Below the pieces are notes generated by a model. The model was not told where the DNA came from, searched no databases, and worked only from the letters and a program-made list of their open reading frames with translations. From contig NZ_LT906436.1 of the NCBI RefSeq assembly GCF_900187225.1, forward strand, positions 2,046,001-2,110,000: 64,000 nt of DNA, given 5' to 3'. Below, piece after piece: positions 49,609 through 59,570 of the stretch. Position 1 is the first letter of the stretch; each line of letters begins with the position of its first letter. Source of the stretch: Listeria monocytogenes (lineage in GTDB: Bacteria > Bacillota > Bacilli > Lactobacillales > Listeriaceae). Both the position numbers and the translations under genes were made by a program.

Positions 49609-49747
49609 TAAATCGGCTTTAGTCTTGTACGCTTTACTTCTTCAAATAAACACGCTACAATTAGTTTGATGTGTACTCATGAACTTATACATATAAACAA
49701 ATTATAGTAAAAATCTCACACGCATCTAAAGGAGAGATTGGTAGATA

Positions 49748-50665
49748 ATGAAAAAATTCTTGAAAGTTTGGTCTGTACTAACGATTATTTGTATGACGGT
49801 CGTTGTGTTTGGCGGAGCGCTCGTAACGAAAACTGGTTCAGCTGATGGTTGTGGTAATAGTTGGCCCCTTTGTAATGGACAGCTAGTTCGTTTAACAGAT
49901 GTTACTCCGGAAAAATTAATTGAATTCATGCACCGAATGACGACGGGAATCAGTTCGATTTTTGTTATTGTTTTAGCGATTTGTGCTTGGATTTATATGA
50001 AAAACCGTCGCGAAACAAAACCCCTTGCAATTATTGCTGTTCTGTTTCTAATTATTCAAGCGTTAATGGGAATGGCGGCTGTTGTTTGGGGACAAAATCC
50101 GTACATCATGGCGCTGCACTTTGGGATTTCGATCATTTGTTATGCTTCGATTGTATTGCTTGCCTTGATGATTTTTGAGGTAGACCGAAAATTCGATGCT
50201 AGAAACCTCGTGATGGGGACGAAATTACGCGTTAATATTTATGCGCTCACGATTTACACGTACTTAGCTGTTTATACTGGCGCACTTGTACGACATGAAA
50301 AAGCAAGTATGGCTGTTCCGGTTTGGCCTTTTGAAAATGGGCACTTTATAATGCCTACTTCTGTACAAGATTATGTGCAGTACTTCCACCGGTTAGCCGC
50401 ATTTATTTTAATTGTTTGGTTATTATATGTTACTTGGCTTGTGTTCAGAGATTATAGAAGATATCGCGTACTTACTTTTAGCATGGTGTTGTCACTTGTG
50501 TTTATTGCTCTTCAAGCCGTTACTGGGGCGCTTTCTGTTTATACAGGAGTGAACTTGTATATCGCGCTTGCCCATAGCTTAATCATTACGATGTTGTTCG
50601 CACTACTTTGCTACTTATGCTTACTGGCATCGAGAAGTAAAAGTAATCGACTACGAATTAAATAA
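49748..50665 (+). CDS. ctaA: Heme A synthase
   Basis: 305 residues, eight transmembrane helices in two related four-helix halves. The conserved extracellular cysteine pair is in GCGNSWPLC, and heme-ligand histidines lie in FMHRMTTG, MALHFG, YFHRLAA and ALAHSL. It oxidises the heme O methyl to formyl. The usual ctaCDEF cytochrome caa3 genes are not adjacent here, so the product probably serves the quinol oxidase encoded elsewhere. AAAGGAGAG precedes the ATG by about 11 nt. Confidence 0.96.
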   Translation: MKKFLKVWSVLTIICMTVVVFGGALVTKTGSADGCGNSWPLCNGQLVRLTDVTPEKLIEFMHRMTTGISSIFVIVLAICAWIYMKNRRETKPLAIIAVLFLIIQALMGMAAVVWGQNPYIMALHFGISIICYASIVLLALMIFEVDRKFDARNLVMGTKLRVNIYALTIYTYLAVYTGALVRHEKASMAVPVWPFENGHFIMPTSVQDYVQYFHRLAAFILIVWLLYVTWLVFRDYRRYRVLTFSMVLSLVFIALQAVTGALSVYTGVNLYIALAHSLIITMLFALLCYLCLLASRSKSNRLRIK

Positions 50666-50673
50666 CGAACACG

Positions 50674-50706
50674 GCTGGCAACTTTTTGTTGTCAGCTTTT
50701 TTATTT
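50674..50706 (+). terminator. Terminator after ctaA
   Basis: GCTGGCAAC / GTTGTCAGC stem with a G-U pair, 5-nt loop and six Ts. Confidence 0.8.
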
Positions 50707-50772
50707 GTTTACAGCTTTTGTGCGGTTTTGTGCTAAAATAAGTGAGAGTATAAGTCAAACGAGGTGGATAAA

Positions 50773-51516
50773 TTGGATAAAACAAAGAGAAAAATGATTT
50801 ATGAGACTTTTATGCTTATTCTCATATTACTTTCCCTTGCCCTATTACCGTACAGAAACAACTTTACATTTATTTTAAATTGGATTATTTGGGTGATTTT
50901 TACGCTTGATTATCTGGTTCGACTTTACCGGGCTGATAATAAATGGCATTATGTAAAAACGCATCCGTTTCAACTCATTGCGATTATTCCATTTTATGGT
51001 GGATTTAGAGCGGCTCGGATTGTTAGTTTTGTTCATCTTTTAAGTATTACCGCGATGGGAAGACGCTATATTGTACCGATTTATAGCTTTTTCCGTTCTA
51101 ATGGTTTAAATCGATTTTTAATGATTTTTGTTTTACTTGTGATTATAATTCCTGTTCCGATGGTATTTATCGAACCCGAAATAAACAATTATCCTGATGC
51201 GCTTTGGTGGGCGATTGTGACTGCGACAACAGTTGGGTACGGGGATATTGTTCCTGTCACGCCAATTGGACGGATTTTGGCATCGATTATGATGCTGTTC
51301 GGGATAGCATTTATCGGGATGATTACTAGTACGATAACAAACTTTTTCCGCGCCAAAAAGCCTACTAATTCTAGTACGCAAAGAGCGAATAAGATTACCC
51401 AATTAATTTCAGAAACACCAGACTTAACCAAAGAAGAAATTGCTGTAGTAGAGCAATTTTTGACACTAAGGAAAAAAGAATTAGCTGATGAAAACACAAA
51501 AAGTGATAGCGAATGA
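50773..51516 (+). CDS. Voltage-gated-type potassium channel protein
   Basis: 247 residues. It has several N-terminal transmembrane segments with an Arg-rich stretch (FRAARIV, MGRRYIV) like a reduced S4, then a pore helix and the potassium filter TTVGYGD (about 153-159) between the last two helices, and a short cytoplasmic coiled tail. It conducts K+ across the cell membrane; the gating signal is unknown. The start is the TTG at 50773 (AGGTGG 5-6 nt before); a GTG at 50764 is inside the Shine-Dalgarno. EGD-e counterpart from memory: lmo2059. Confidence 0.88.
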   Translation: MDKTKRKMIYETFMLILILLSLALLPYRNNFTFILNWIIWVIFTLDYLVRLYRADNKWHYVKTHPFQLIAIIPFYGGFRAARIVSFVHLLSITAMGRRYIVPIYSFFRSNGLNRFLMIFVLLVIIIPVPMVFIEPEINNYPDALWWAIVTATTVGYGDIVPVTPIGRILASIMMLFGIAFIGMITSTITNFFRAKKPTNSSTQRANKITQLISETPDLTKEEIAVVEQFLTLRKKELADENTKSDSE

Positions 51517-51530
51517 TGCTATCACTTTTT
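51498..51530. terminator. Bidirectional terminator built from two stop regions
   Basis: 13-bp perfect stem AAAAAGTGATAGC / GCTATCACTTTTT, 7-nt loop. The channel gene stop lies in the loop and the MOSC gene stop in the right arm, so the last codons of both genes are also the terminator. Confidence 0.9.
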
Positions 51531-52163
51531 TATTTGTTTTTCGACTTGGTCACGGTAACGTTCGGATAAGGCTTCGACTGCCAAAATCCGCTCCAAGTCT
51601 TCTTTTGTTCCTTTTTTATGCAATACTTTTTCATGACAAAAGGCTACTGTTACGCCGTGTGATTCTTGGTGAATTTGTTTGATTTCATCCGTTGCATGTA
51701 TAATGCCAGGAGTAATCGTTCGGCACAGATATCCAGTAAGTCCGGTTTTGTGGATTGCTTTATAGAGATTGGGGATTCCATTGAACTTTTCAATTGTACT
51801 ACATGGATTTCGAGCTTCCGTTATTTGGATAACGGTTTCGCCAATCTGAAATTTATCACCAATTTGAACAGAGCTTTCCAACATATTCGTAGTGATGAGA
51901 TTTTCACCAAAAGCAGTTACTTGTAGCTCTTCGCCAAACATTTCTGTCCATTTCGCGTAATGTTCGTATGGATAAATACAAACCGTACGATCCGGCCCAC
52001 CGTGATATTTCAAATTATGCGGTGCGTCATTTTCAAAACCGGTAGTGGTTAGATAGGCAGATCGTACAAGCTTTTTTTCGATCCCCGTCATCATCAGTTT
52101 GTTATTTGAAAGGTTAAGTTCTTTCGGCTTGCCAACTGCTAAATGCATGATTTTCCGTTCCAT
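51522..52163 (-). CDS. MOSC-domain protein (YiiM-like)
   Basis: 213 residues. MOSC core with KYHGGPDRTVCIYPYEHY and the conserved cysteine in EARNPCSTIEKFNG, expected to bind a molybdenum cofactor or transfer sulfur. The C-terminal helical 3-alpha domain (about 165-210) fits YiiM. E. coli YiiM helps reduce N-hydroxylated bases; activity here is inferred. AAAGGAG precedes the ATG. It is probably cotranscribed with the upstream ycnI-like gene (19 nt gap). Confidence 0.85.
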   Translation of the reverse strand: MERKIMHLAVGKPKELNLSNNKLMMTGIEKKLVRSAYLTTTGFENDAPHNLKYHGGPDRTVCIYPYEHYAKWTEMFGEELQVTAFGENLITTNMLESSVQIGDKFQIGETVIQITEARNPCSTIEKFNGIPNLYKAIHKTGLTGYLCRTITPGIIHATDEIKQIHQESHGVTVAFCHEKVLHKKGTKEDLERILAVEALSERYRDQVEKQIKK

Positions 52164-52181
52164 CTGCTTACTCCTTTGAAG

Positions 52182-52799
52182 TTATTTTTTTCGGCTTAAA
52201 ATAGCAAGAATGCCCGTGATAAGTGCAATAACGCTGATAGCTACTGCGGTCCATAATAAAATCGTATTATCACCACTGCTGCTTGTATCCCCTGCTGTGT
52301 TCTCTGCTCCTGCCACTACCTCTCCGTGCGAGCCAGTTGCTGATTTAGAAGACTCTTTGACGATTTTTGTTGTAGCATGTGGTGTTTCAGAATCTTCTGC
52401 CCCAACCCATTCGACGATGGAACCATCTTCATAATATTGATAGGCATTCCAAGGGACTTCTCCTTCTTCACTTGGATTTTTAGCGATAAAACTAAATCGC
52501 TGAAATTGACCTTTTTCAATTCCGCTGCCTTCTGTTTGCCATGTTACTGTTCCGTTCTTCTTATCTATCGTCGTTGTCCAGCCTGGAACTGGTTCATACG
52601 ATTCGAACGATACACCCTTTGTCACTTTTAAAACGATTTTTTTAGATGCTGCATCTTTTTCTGATGGAACTTTCATCGTGTAGGTTTCCCAGGAGTCTAC
52701 GGTCGATTCGCTTGGTAATACTGAGACATGCGCGCTCGCTTGAAATGGAATGATAAAGACAGCTAATAATACGACGATGGAGCTCATAATTTTTTTCAT
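52182..52799 (-). CDS. ycnI: YcnI-like copper-binding membrane protein (DUF1775)
   Basis: 205 residues: a signal peptide ending FQASA, mature N-terminus HVSVLPSES, DUF1775 domain (about 25-150, includes GWTTTIDKKNGTVTWQ), a Ser/Thr-rich linker and a C-terminal transmembrane helix (about 183-202). The N-terminal histidine exposed after cleavage is the copper ligand in characterised YcnI. AAAGGAG is upstream of the ATG at 52797-52799; the longer ORF runs back into the neighbour. It lies 11 nt downstream of ycnJ. Confidence 0.88.
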   Translation of the reverse strand: MKKIMSSIVVLLAVFIIPFQASAHVSVLPSESTVDSWETYTMKVPSEKDAASKKIVLKVTKGVSFESYEPVPGWTTTIDKKNGTVTWQTEGSGIEKGQFQRFSFIAKNPSEEGEVPWNAYQYYEDGSIVEWVGAEDSETPHATTKIVKESSKSATGSHGEVVAGAENTAGDTSSSGDNTILLWTAVAISVIALITGILAILSRKK

Positions 52800-52810
52800 T
52801 GTTTTCTCCT

Positions 52811-54436
52811 TTACTGTGTAATATTGGTCGTAAATGTTTGATTTATATCGGTAAAATCTTTTGTTAAACCATGGACCGTGATTTCCCACTTGCCGGTTTG
52901 ATTAAAATATAGCCCCTCTGCAAAATATTGCGTATCATTTGCAAGTTTGGCTTGGAAAGTTGATTTTTCATCTGTTTTAGTAGATTTTGTTGTAATCGTC
53001 ACTTGTTCAAAATCTGTTTTAGCAGAACCATCTGCTGAAGTAAAAGTGATGATAAACTGGTTTTGTCCAACGGTTGCTGGTTCCACTCGCAAATTAATTT
53101 TTGCTTTTTCGCCTTCCGCTGCAATTGTTTCGTCAAATGCTTTCGGAGCAGGCGGTGGCGGTGTTTGTACATTGGTTAAAACACTTGCAACGACAAGGAT
53201 AATGGTTCCAATGATAAGCTCAATTAAAATGGTTTTGAATGGCAATTGTTGATTTTTAAGTTTGATATAAATGTAATGTCCTAGCCCTAATAGTGCCATT
53301 AGTATAAATAAGCCGATTTTGAAAAGAAGAATTTTGCCGTAGTTGGTTGTAAATAAATTGGCCATTTGCCCGATGTTCATGACTGCCATTAATAAGCCGC
53401 TGACTAATATCGAAGCGACCGCAATGATTGCTACGATGGCAAAGCGAATCCATACTTTGCGCGCTTTTCCGGTTCGCGGTAATACGAATAAGAGTACTAA
53501 AATTCCGCCAACCCAAACGCTTGCCGCAATCATATGGAGCATATCAGCGGTGATACTTACTATTTTATCGGCACTTGCTGCGGCGTGTCCATTCTGAGCC
53601 TTTGCAAAAATCAAATATCCGATTAATGCACTCTCGGTCAGAAGCGCGAACCAGCTCCATTGTTTCTTTTTAAAGAACATCATGACGGTAAAAATGGCAA
53701 GTAGAAGCCATACGACAAATTCACTGATCCAAATATAACCTGTTTTCGTAGTCAAGAAAGCAGCTAACTTATTAGGTCCAAAACTTTCACTGATGGAGAC
53801 GCCTGTTGTGATACTTGTTTGTACGAAAAGTTGTATTAAGAGAGCCACACCTAAAAGGGCGAGCGCTATCCAAGTTACTTTTTTCAAACGTCCAGAAATT
53901 TTTTCTGATATCTGTTCTTTTCGTGGATAAAGTCCTAACCCAAAAACAAGCACACCGATAAACAACGAAAAACCTATGTATAAAATGGCTTTTTGAATCG
54001 AACTAATTTGCAAGTCCGCTCCACTTGAGGGAACTTCCGATGCTTGGAACGTCGCTTTCGTATCGCCTAACTTAAAAGAAATGATCCCCGTAACCGCATG
54101 TCCATCCGCTGACACAACACGCCATGAAACAGAATAGACATCTGCTTTCAAATCAGCTGGTAAAGACGCTTCAACCATATGATTATTCTTTTTAGAAACA
54201 GAGGTTTTGCCGGTTTCCACTTGCTTCCCACTTGAATCTTTGACTTCTATTAAAGGGAAATCCGCTTCAATTTCTTCATTAAAAACAAGCGTTACTTTTT
54301 CGGGCGCGGTTTGAATATGTGATTGATCGGCCGGATTCGAATTTTCCAAATAAGCATGCGCTGAAACATGCTGAACTGGCACGATTAGTAGATATAGTAT
54401 AATGAGAAAAAAACTGACCCTTTTCAATAATTTCAT
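52811..54436 (-). CDS. ycnJ: YcnJ-like CopC-CopD fusion, copper import protein
   Basis: 541 residues: a signal peptide ending HVSA, then CopC (about 27-127) starting HAYLENSNP with a mature N-terminal His and SADGHAVTG; next a CopD region of about eight transmembrane helices (140-430, including AASADKIVSITADMLHMIAASVWVGG); and a C-terminal extracellular domain. It likely binds copper outside and imports it. The YcnK repressor gene that accompanies ycnIJ in B. subtilis is not present here. Confidence 0.9.
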   Translation of the reverse strand: MKLLKRVSFFLIILYLLIVPVQHVSAHAYLENSNPADQSHIQTAPEKVTLVFNEEIEADFPLIEVKDSSGKQVETGKTSVSKKNNHMVEASLPADLKADVYSVSWRVVSADGHAVTGIISFKLGDTKATFQASEVPSSGADLQISSIQKAILYIGFSLFIGVLVFGLGLYPRKEQISEKISGRLKKVTWIALALLGVALLIQLFVQTSITTGVSISESFGPNKLAAFLTTKTGYIWISEFVVWLLLAIFTVMMFFKKKQWSWFALLTESALIGYLIFAKAQNGHAAASADKIVSITADMLHMIAASVWVGGILVLLFVLPRTGKARKVWIRFAIVAIIAVASILVSGLLMAVMNIGQMANLFTTNYGKILLFKIGLFILMALLGLGHYIYIKLKNQQLPFKTILIELIIGTIILVVASVLTNVQTPPPPAPKAFDETIAAEGEKAKINLRVEPATVGQNQFIITFTSADGSAKTDFEQVTITTKSTKTDEKSTFQAKLANDTQYFAEGLYFNQTGKWEITVHGLTKDFTDINQTFTTNITQ

Positions 54437-54575
54437 TTGCTACTCCTTTTTCGAACGAACGGTTTTACTCTTTTTAACTTATCATGTGCAACAATTGAAT
54501 GGAAATAATCGGCTCATTTCCTATTGCAAATGATGCTAAGATTATGGCATAGTGATAGAAAAGGAGGTTTTACCT

Positions 54576-54767
54576 ATGCTTCGTTATATCGAATTGTTTT
54601 TCATGTTTGCCTTTGTTACGCTCATCACGATGTGGATTCAAGCACTCTTGGCAAAATGGCAACCTACTATTCTTCGTTCTTTCTGGCTTCGAACACTCAC
54701 ATTTATTATTATTGGCTACGCATTAATGGCGCCAACGCTATACATAGGCAGTTTATTGCTAAAATAA
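54576..54767 (+). CDS. Small membrane protein of unknown function
   Basis: 63 residues with two hydrophobic helices (about 4-23 and 38-60). AAGGAGG (54561-54567) is 8 nt from the ATG at 54576. A possible promoter is TTGCAA, 18 bp, CATAGT just upstream. It is divergent from ycnJ and 61 nt before mscL, so possibly cotranscribed with it. No family recognised. EGD-e counterpart from memory: lmo2063. Confidence 0.75.
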   Translation: MLRYIELFFMFAFVTLITMWIQALLAKWQPTILRSFWLRTLTFIIIGYALMAPTLYIGSLLLK

Positions 54768-54828
54768 GTTCAGTTGCTTTCACATCGCAGTTAGATGTTT
54801 TATACTGGATAGTGGGAGGTGAATTTTC

Positions 54829-55215
54829 ATGAAAAAAATGTTAGTAGAATTTAGAGATTTCGCATTAAAAGGGAATGTCCTAGACCTTGCTGTAGCGGTA
54901 GTTATCGGGGCTGCTTTCGGTAAAATTGTTTCATCTTTAGTAGATAACATCATTATGCCACTTGTCGGTGTACTTCTTGGTGGTCTTGATTTTACAGATT
55001 TAAGTTTCAAAGTTGGTAAATCCGTTATTCAATACGGTGCTTTCATCCAGTCCATCGTTGACTTTGTCATCATCGCTTTTGCCATTTTTATTTTCGTCAA
55101 AGTACTTACTAGTTTTATTAAGAAAAAAGAGCAAACGGTGGAAGAAACGCCAGTACCACCAACTGAAGAATACTTAAAAGAAATTCGTGATTTATTAAAA
55201 GAACAACAGAAATAA
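54829..55215 (+). CDS. mscL: Large-conductance mechanosensitive channel
   Basis: 128 residues: N-terminal amphipathic helix ([25 protein letters not shown]), TM1, the periplasm-equivalent loop, TM2 (about 70-95) and a C-terminal helical bundle ([15 protein letters not shown]). A pentameric tension-gated pore that releases solutes in hypo-osmotic shock. GGGAGGTG precedes the ATG. Confidence 0.97.
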   Translation: MKKMLVEFRDFALKGNVLDLAVAVVIGAAFGKIVSSLVDNIIMPLVGVLLGGLDFTDLSFKVGKSVIQYGAFIQSIVDFVIIAFAIFIFVKVLTSFIKKKEQTVEETPVPPTEEYLKEIRDLLKEQQK

Positions 55216-55220
55216 CCGAA

Positions 55221-55255
55221 AAAAATCCTTCTTTTTATAGAAGGATTTTTTATTT
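55221..55255 (+). terminator. Terminator after mscL
   Basis: 12-bp perfect stem AAAAATCCTTCT / AGAAGGATTTTT, 6-nt loop, T-rich tail. Confidence 0.88.
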
Positions 55256-55289
55256 ACATTCGTGCTTATAAATTATGTTTTCTAAAGCT

Positions 55290-55343
55290 AAAAAGTTAGG
55301 CTATCTATCTCCCTTAATTTCAGGGGGGGAAAATAACCTAACT
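55290..55343 (-). terminator. Terminator after the 130-residue membrane protein gene
   Basis: AGTTAGG/CCTAACT outer stem with an inner CCCT/AGGG stem; five Us on the minus strand. Confidence 0.7.
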
Positions 55344-55353
55344 AAATTCTATT

Positions 55354-55746
55354 TCACCGTTGCTGTTTTTTTAATTGTATCGCTAAAAACATTTCCACTG
55401 CCGCGACAACTAAAAAGATAATTTGTAAAATAAATACGTAGCCGATAATCAGTAATTGTACAATCATCCAAACAGCTAATACGACCGCCGCTGCGAACAT
55501 AACTTCTTTGGTTCTTGGTAATTTTTTTAGTAAATAAATTAGAGCTGCTAAATGAAATAATCCAACAAATACGAATAAAAATATGCCTGGTACTAAATAA
55601 TCCACAAACGGTGAACCATCAAGTAATCCGGTTGAAAGTGACAGCAATCCACCACTTGGCATGAAAACCATGGATAAGCCACCATAAATTGCTCCTATTG
55701 CTGTAAAACCAACTATTATAATACTACTTATACGTGTCCAGTTCAT
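55354..55746 (-). CDS. Four-helix membrane protein of unknown function
   Basis: 130 residues, four predicted transmembrane helices (about 5-28, 48-75, 82-100, 104-124), a Gly/Ser-rich loop between the first two. AGGAG precedes the ATG. No catalytic motif seen. EGD-e counterpart from memory: lmo2065. Confidence 0.78.
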   Translation of the reverse strand: MNWTRISSIIIVGFTAIGAIYGGLSMVFMPSGGLLSLSTGLLDGSPFVDYLVPGIFLFVFVGLFHLAALIYLLKKLPRTKEVMFAAAVVLAVWMIVQLLIIGYVFILQIIFLVVAAVEMFLAIQLKKQQR

Positions 55747-55790
55747 GGCTTTCTCCTAGTCGTTTTTCTAGTAGTATACCACGAAAACTT

Positions 55791-56000
55791 TCATTCTGCC
55801 GCTTTTCTTCGTTTTATTTTTTTGATTAAATCGATCAGTACGAAAACCGCAATGCCGCATGCGACAACTGTAGTGAGATACCAAGCTGGACCAGATTCTG
55901 CGCGAACTCCTAACCAATAAGTCACTGTTTTCGGGTTGAAAAATGCAAAGCAAATTGCACAAAATGCAATAATTCGACCAATAATGGAATTTTCTCTCAT
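55791..56000 (-). CDS. Small membrane protein of unknown function
   Basis: 69 residues, two transmembrane helices (about 8-26 and 40-60) and a basic tail (KKIKRRKAAE). The ATG at 55998-56000 follows AAAGGAG by about 11 nt; longer in-frame starts run through the bsh terminator and are unlikely. No family recognised. It precedes the four-helix protein by 44 nt. Confidence 0.65.
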   Translation of the reverse strand: MRENSIIGRIIAFCAICFAFFNPKTVTYWLGVRAESGPAWYLTTVVACGIAVFVLIDLIKKIKRRKAAE

Positions 56001-56108
56001 AGCAAGTGCATCTCCTTTTCTTTTATTATAACAAGGAATAGGAAATGATAACTTAGCTTTTCGGTCCCAAAATTGTTTTTCATCTAACAAGTTTTGGTTT
56101 TTCCTCAC

Positions 56109-56143
56109 AAAAAAAACTATGACAAGGGAATTCCCTGTCACAG
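56109..56143 (-). terminator. Terminator after bsh
   Basis: CTGTGACAGGG...TTGTCATAG stem (56117-56143, GGGAATTCCC core) followed by eight Us on the minus strand. Confidence 0.85.
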
Positions 56144-56151
56144 CCTCACAG

Positions 56152-57129
56152 TTATTTGTTAACAATGTTTAGTCGTTGCTCATTGACGAGTGGATAAATA
56201 GCTAGTTCTTTGCTCTCTAAATCCTCTTGGTGCATATCCACACCAGTAATTTGACTGTTTCCGTATGTTCTATAATAATAAATTCCTTTATCGATATTGC
56301 AACACGAGGAATAAATAGTATGCTCGTATTTTCCCCCACCAACATCACAAAGACCTTTTTGTTGTTCCACCGAGCCTAAAATATGGAAAAATTGGCTAAT
56401 ACTTTCTGATTCAGAATCACCTGAAACAGAATTCAATTTGGTAAAAGTTGCTTTCACAAAACGAGACATAGAAGATAAATCACCAGGTAAGCCAATTCCG
56501 CCCATCCCACGACTATAAGCATCCAAATCAATCTCTTTGGAAAAATTATTTTCTGGGGTTTCACTCGAAAGAACGCGATAATTGTTTAAATTAAATAGTT
56601 GGTAATCAAATGTTGGATTATTTGTTAACACGCCAACAGGATTATCATAAATGTGAAGTCCATCTTTCACACATTCCACTACAATAGATTCTGTTTGATC
56701 AGCCATCAACCAATGTAATGGAGACAGCGGTAAATTTTCACTAAAACTAATATTCACGAGATTGATTCTCTGAAGTAATCTTCTTGCTTCTTTTACAGTA
56801 GCGCATTGACCAAGAATCCACGGAATAAATTCAAAGGGGGTCACATTGTCCTTACCTTCTGCAAAATCCTTGTAATCCGCATTTCCTGAGAAATTGAGTC
56901 CTGCCATACTAAGGCCTTTTTCATTGGTAGCATCGTAATACAACGGGTAGTTTTCCATCACAGCAGCAATACCAATAAGTGCATAATGCTTCTCTATATC
57001 CTCTACCTTGCGAAAATGGAACGGGTAATTTTTCGGCGTAACAACCACAACTTCTTTGTAAGAAAGTTCATAATCGAAATTCCTTCCAAAATAGTGATCC
57101 TTCGTTGTATAAGTTATTGACGTACACAT
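56152..57129 (-). CDS. bsh: Bile salt hydrolase (conjugated bile acid hydrolase)
   Basis: 325-residue N-terminal nucleophile hydrolase of the choloylglycine family. MCTSITYTTKD exposes C2 as catalytic nucleophile after Met removal. R18/D21-type residues are in YFGRNFDYEL, N172-region in VLTNNPTFDYQ, and the conserved arginine in LSSMSRFVK. It cuts glycine/taurine from conjugated bile salts, favouring gut survival. GGAGGG is 8 nt from the ATG. It has both a PrfA box and a sigma-B-type promoter upstream. bsh is a known virulence-linked gene of L. monocytogenes and absent from L. innocua (recall). Confidence 0.96.
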   Translation of the reverse strand: MCTSITYTTKDHYFGRNFDYELSYKEVVVVTPKNYPFHFRKVEDIEKHYALIGIAAVMENYPLYYDATNEKGLSMAGLNFSGNADYKDFAEGKDNVTPFEFIPWILGQCATVKEARRLLQRINLVNISFSENLPLSPLHWLMADQTESIVVECVKDGLHIYDNPVGVLTNNPTFDYQLFNLNNYRVLSSETPENNFSKEIDLDAYSRGMGGIGLPGDLSSMSRFVKATFTKLNSVSGDSESESISQFFHILGSVEQQKGLCDVGGGKYEHTIYSSCCNIDKGIYYYRTYGNSQITGVDMHQEDLESKELAIYPLVNEQRLNIVNK

Positions 57130-57170
57130 TAAAAATCCCTCCTCAAATTTTTCACCTTACATGTATACCA

Positions 57171-57195
57171 GTACCCTCGGAGTTTGGAGTAAAAC
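57171..57195 (-). promoter_or_regulatory. Sigma-B-type promoter of bsh
   Basis: Minus strand GTTT (57192-57195), a 15-bp spacer, GGGTAC (57171-57176), close to the sigma-B pattern GTTT-N13-17-GGGWAT. The start would be about 35 nt before the ATG. Confidence 0.7.
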
Positions 57196-57262
57196 ATAAT
57201 TTGTGGTTTTTTTCACAAAAAAATGGGTAGTTTATTACCTCATACAATATGATTTGGCTCCT

Positions 57263-57276
57263 TTAAAAATTTTTAA
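57263..57276 (-). promoter_or_regulatory. PrfA box of bsh
   Basis: TTAAAAATTTTTAA, a perfect 14-bp palindrome, two outer-half changes from the best box TTAACANNTGTTAA. It matches the PrfA box described for bsh. It lies about 135 bp before the ATG; TAATAA/GGTAAT at about 22-26 bp from it could be the -10. Confidence 0.85.
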
Positions 57277-57329
57277 ATGTACACTCGTCTATTAACCTCT
57301 TGAAAAAAATTCTGTTATTAAATCACAAT

Positions 57330-57363
57330 AAAAAAGATCCCTGGAAAAATCCAGAGATCTTTT
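57330..57363 (-). terminator. Terminator after groEL
   Basis: AAAAGATC-C-CTGG with CCAG-A-GATCTTTT (57332-57344 with 57351-57363), one mismatch, Us follow on the minus strand. Confidence 0.85.
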
Positions 57364-57386
57364 AAAAATGTCCGCTGATGTTACTC

Positions 57387-59335
<1,949 letters not shown>

Positions 59336-59373
59336 TGTAAATGACCTCCTCTGATATAATTACTTTTTTCATT

Positions 59374-59400
59374 TTAGCACTCGACACATCAGAGTGCTAA
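59374..59400 (-). promoter_or_regulatory. CIRCE element (HrcA operator)
   Basis: TTAGCACTC (59374-59382), nine bases, GAGTGCTAA (59392-59400): a perfect match to the CIRCE consensus, between the promoter and groES. Confidence 0.98.
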
Positions 59401-59407
59401 TACAGTT

Positions 59408-59438
59408 ATTATGATACCAAACTGAATAAAAAATGCAA
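59408..59438 (-). promoter_or_regulatory. Promoter of groES-groEL
   Basis: Minus strand TTGCAT (59433-59438), a 19-bp spacer, CATAAT (59408-59413). The predicted start enters the CIRCE element. Confidence 0.6.
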
Positions 59439-59473
59439 GCAAAAACGTTTAAAAAAATAGAAGAATTCTTATT

Positions 59474-59502
59474 TGCGGTAAAGCTTCATAACGAGTACAA
59501 TA
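59474..59502 (+). promoter_or_regulatory. Promoter of the ydiL-like gene
   Basis: TTGCGG (59474-59479), exactly 17 bp, TACAAT (59497-59502). Confidence 0.65.
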
Positions 59503-59570
59503 AGAAGAGCTATTTCCGCTTGTTTGAAGCAATTTAGCCAATGTTTGTTTATAGAAAGGATGCGTATTTT

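Noticed and set aside
57202-57230. Plus-strand GTTT...GGGTAG sigma-B-like promoter
   Set aside because: Points away from bsh toward groEL, with no plus-strand gene downstream; the minus-strand copy fits better.
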